Positions 15,825 through 16,490 of a DNA stretch of 16,490 nt are shown in pieces. Numbering within the stretch: the stretch's first letter is position 1; each line of letters opens with the position of its first letter. The position numbers and the translations under genes are program-made. Below the pieces are notes generated by a model. It ran no database searches. It was not told the origin of the DNA and saw nothing but the letters and a program-made list of their open reading frames with translations. The stretch spans positions 1-16,490 of the forward strand of contig JACCVC010000047.1 of NCBI GenBank assembly GCA_013698305.1, read 5' to 3'. The DNA comes from Chloroflexia bacterium (lineage in GTDB: Bacteria; Chloroflexota; Chloroflexia; Thermomicrobiales; UBA6265).

Positions 15825-16490
15825 ATGACTTTCAATCCCCATACTTCCGAGGACCGCGAGCGCATGCTCACGACCATTGGCGTGGCTGCAACCGATGATC
15901 TTTTCGCGCCGATCCCTCGCGAATACCGGTATCCGCATCTCGATTTGCCGCCCGCGTTGACCGAGATGGAAGCTGCCAGGCACATGGCGGACCTGGCGGG
16001 CAAGAACTTCGTTCCTGACCCGGAGGATGTCTATCTGGGCGCAGGATCGTATCGCCATTTCATCCCCTCGACTGTCGACCATCTCATCTCCAGGGGTGAG
16101 TTCTTTACTGCCTATACCCCATACCAGCCGGAGGTCTCCCAGGGAACGCTCCAGGTCATCTATGAGTTTCAGAGCATGGTCGCGGAGCTGCTCGGTTTCG
16201 AGGTGGCCAATGCGTCCATGTACGATGGTGCGACCGCGATGGCGGAGGGCGCCTTGATCGCCGTCTCATCGAGTCGCAAGCGCCAGCGCATCATCATGTC
16301 TCCGACCGTGAACCCCGCCTATCGGAAGGTGATGGAAACCTACGTCGAGGGCACGCCCATCGCCACCACGACACTCTCGGCGGGCGCTGATCCCTTTCGT
16401 CTCGATCCCGAGTCGGTGAGAGATGCGCTGGATGACGGTGTTGCCTGCGTGGTGGTGCAATACCCGAACTTCTTTGGAACGATCGAGGAC
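15825..16490 (+). CDS. gcvPA: Glycine dehydrogenase subunit 1 (P-protein alpha), partial
   Basis: N-terminal half of the decarboxylating glycine dehydrogenase of split P-protein type; with subunit 2 it decarboxylates glycine and loads H-protein. The first 222 codons are present and the frame is open to the right edge, so the gene is cut by the window end. Recognisable segments are MTFNPHTSEDRERML at the start, DVYLGAGSYRHFIPS (about 69-83), FFTAYTPYQPEVSQGTLQ (about 96-113), a MYDGATAMAEGAL segment (about 132-144) and VQYPNFFG near the end. The PLP-binding lysine belongs to subunit 2 and is expected beyond the edge. AAGGA lies a long 12 nt before the ATG; no better start is visible. It is 52 bp after gcvH and in the same operon. 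Confidence 0.95.
   Translation, partial: MTFNPHTSEDRERMLTTIGVAATDDLFAPIPREYRYPHLDLPPALTEMEAARHMADLAGKNFVPDPEDVYLGAGSYRHFIPSTVDHLISRGEFFTAYTPYQPEVSQGTLQVIYEFQSMVAELLGFEVANASMYDGATAMAEGALIAVSSSRKRQRIIMSPTVNPAYRKVMETYVEGTPIATTTLSAGADPFRLDPESVRDALDDGVACVVVQYPNFFGTIED

Noticed and set aside
1..16490. tRNA, rRNA, CRISPR array, insertion sequence or prophage genes
   Set aside because: No tRNA-like cloverleaf, spaced repeats, transposase motif or phage-type gene was seen; the genes are housekeeping-like with uniform composition.

Overview
The window reads as ordinary chromosomal DNA from a fairly GC-rich bacterium (by eye around 60% G+C). The protein families and their wording resemble Chloroflexota of the Thermomicrobia type: a small PurL, a PurF with iron-sulphur ligands, a split glycine dehydrogenase, an S9C peptidase and a secreted HExxH protein. 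That placement is an inference from how the proteins look, not a database result. I recognise no phage, plasmid, insertion sequence, CRISPR array, tRNA or rRNA gene.

Layout. From 30 to 6597 everything is on the minus strand. Read in the direction of transcription, a metallophosphoesterase and a Ppx/GppA phosphatase form a tightly coupled pair. Next comes a Crp/Fnr regulator with its own good sigma70-like promoter, followed 50 bp later by an NDUFA9-like SDR protein. Then come dihydrolipoyl dehydrogenase, and ammonia-dependent NAD synthetase with a small four-helix membrane protein behind it. A small cupin gene (6675-7040, plus) and a secreted zincin-like protein (7079-8392, minus) converge. 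From 8550 onward all genes are on the plus strand: an S9 prolyl-oligopeptidase-type peptidase, then a compact run of purL, purF, gcvT, gcvH and the start of gcvPA, which leaves the window at the right edge.

How the genes fit together. The purL-purF-gcvT-gcvH-gcvPA run has gaps of 31-73 bp and looks like one transcript. It joins purine synthesis to glycine cleavage, which makes the methylene-tetrahydrofolate that feeds the formyl donors of the purine pathway. The lpd gene about 11 kb away could supply the L-protein of the same glycine cleavage complex. The lpd-nadE neighbourhood is otherwise about NAD. The phosphatase pair could act on polyphosphate or (p)ppGpp-type substrates, but the substrates cannot be read from sequence.

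I do not see a convincing undescribed multi-gene system. The points most worth a second look are the uncharacterised secreted HExxH protein, the Crp/Fnr regulator (promoter with an 11-bp-period repeat, atypical effector pocket), a low-complexity insert in NadE, and an 18-bp-period direct repeat around a palindrome between the zincin and the S9 peptidase. No stretch longer than 300 bases lacks a gene; the longest gap is 1326-1572.
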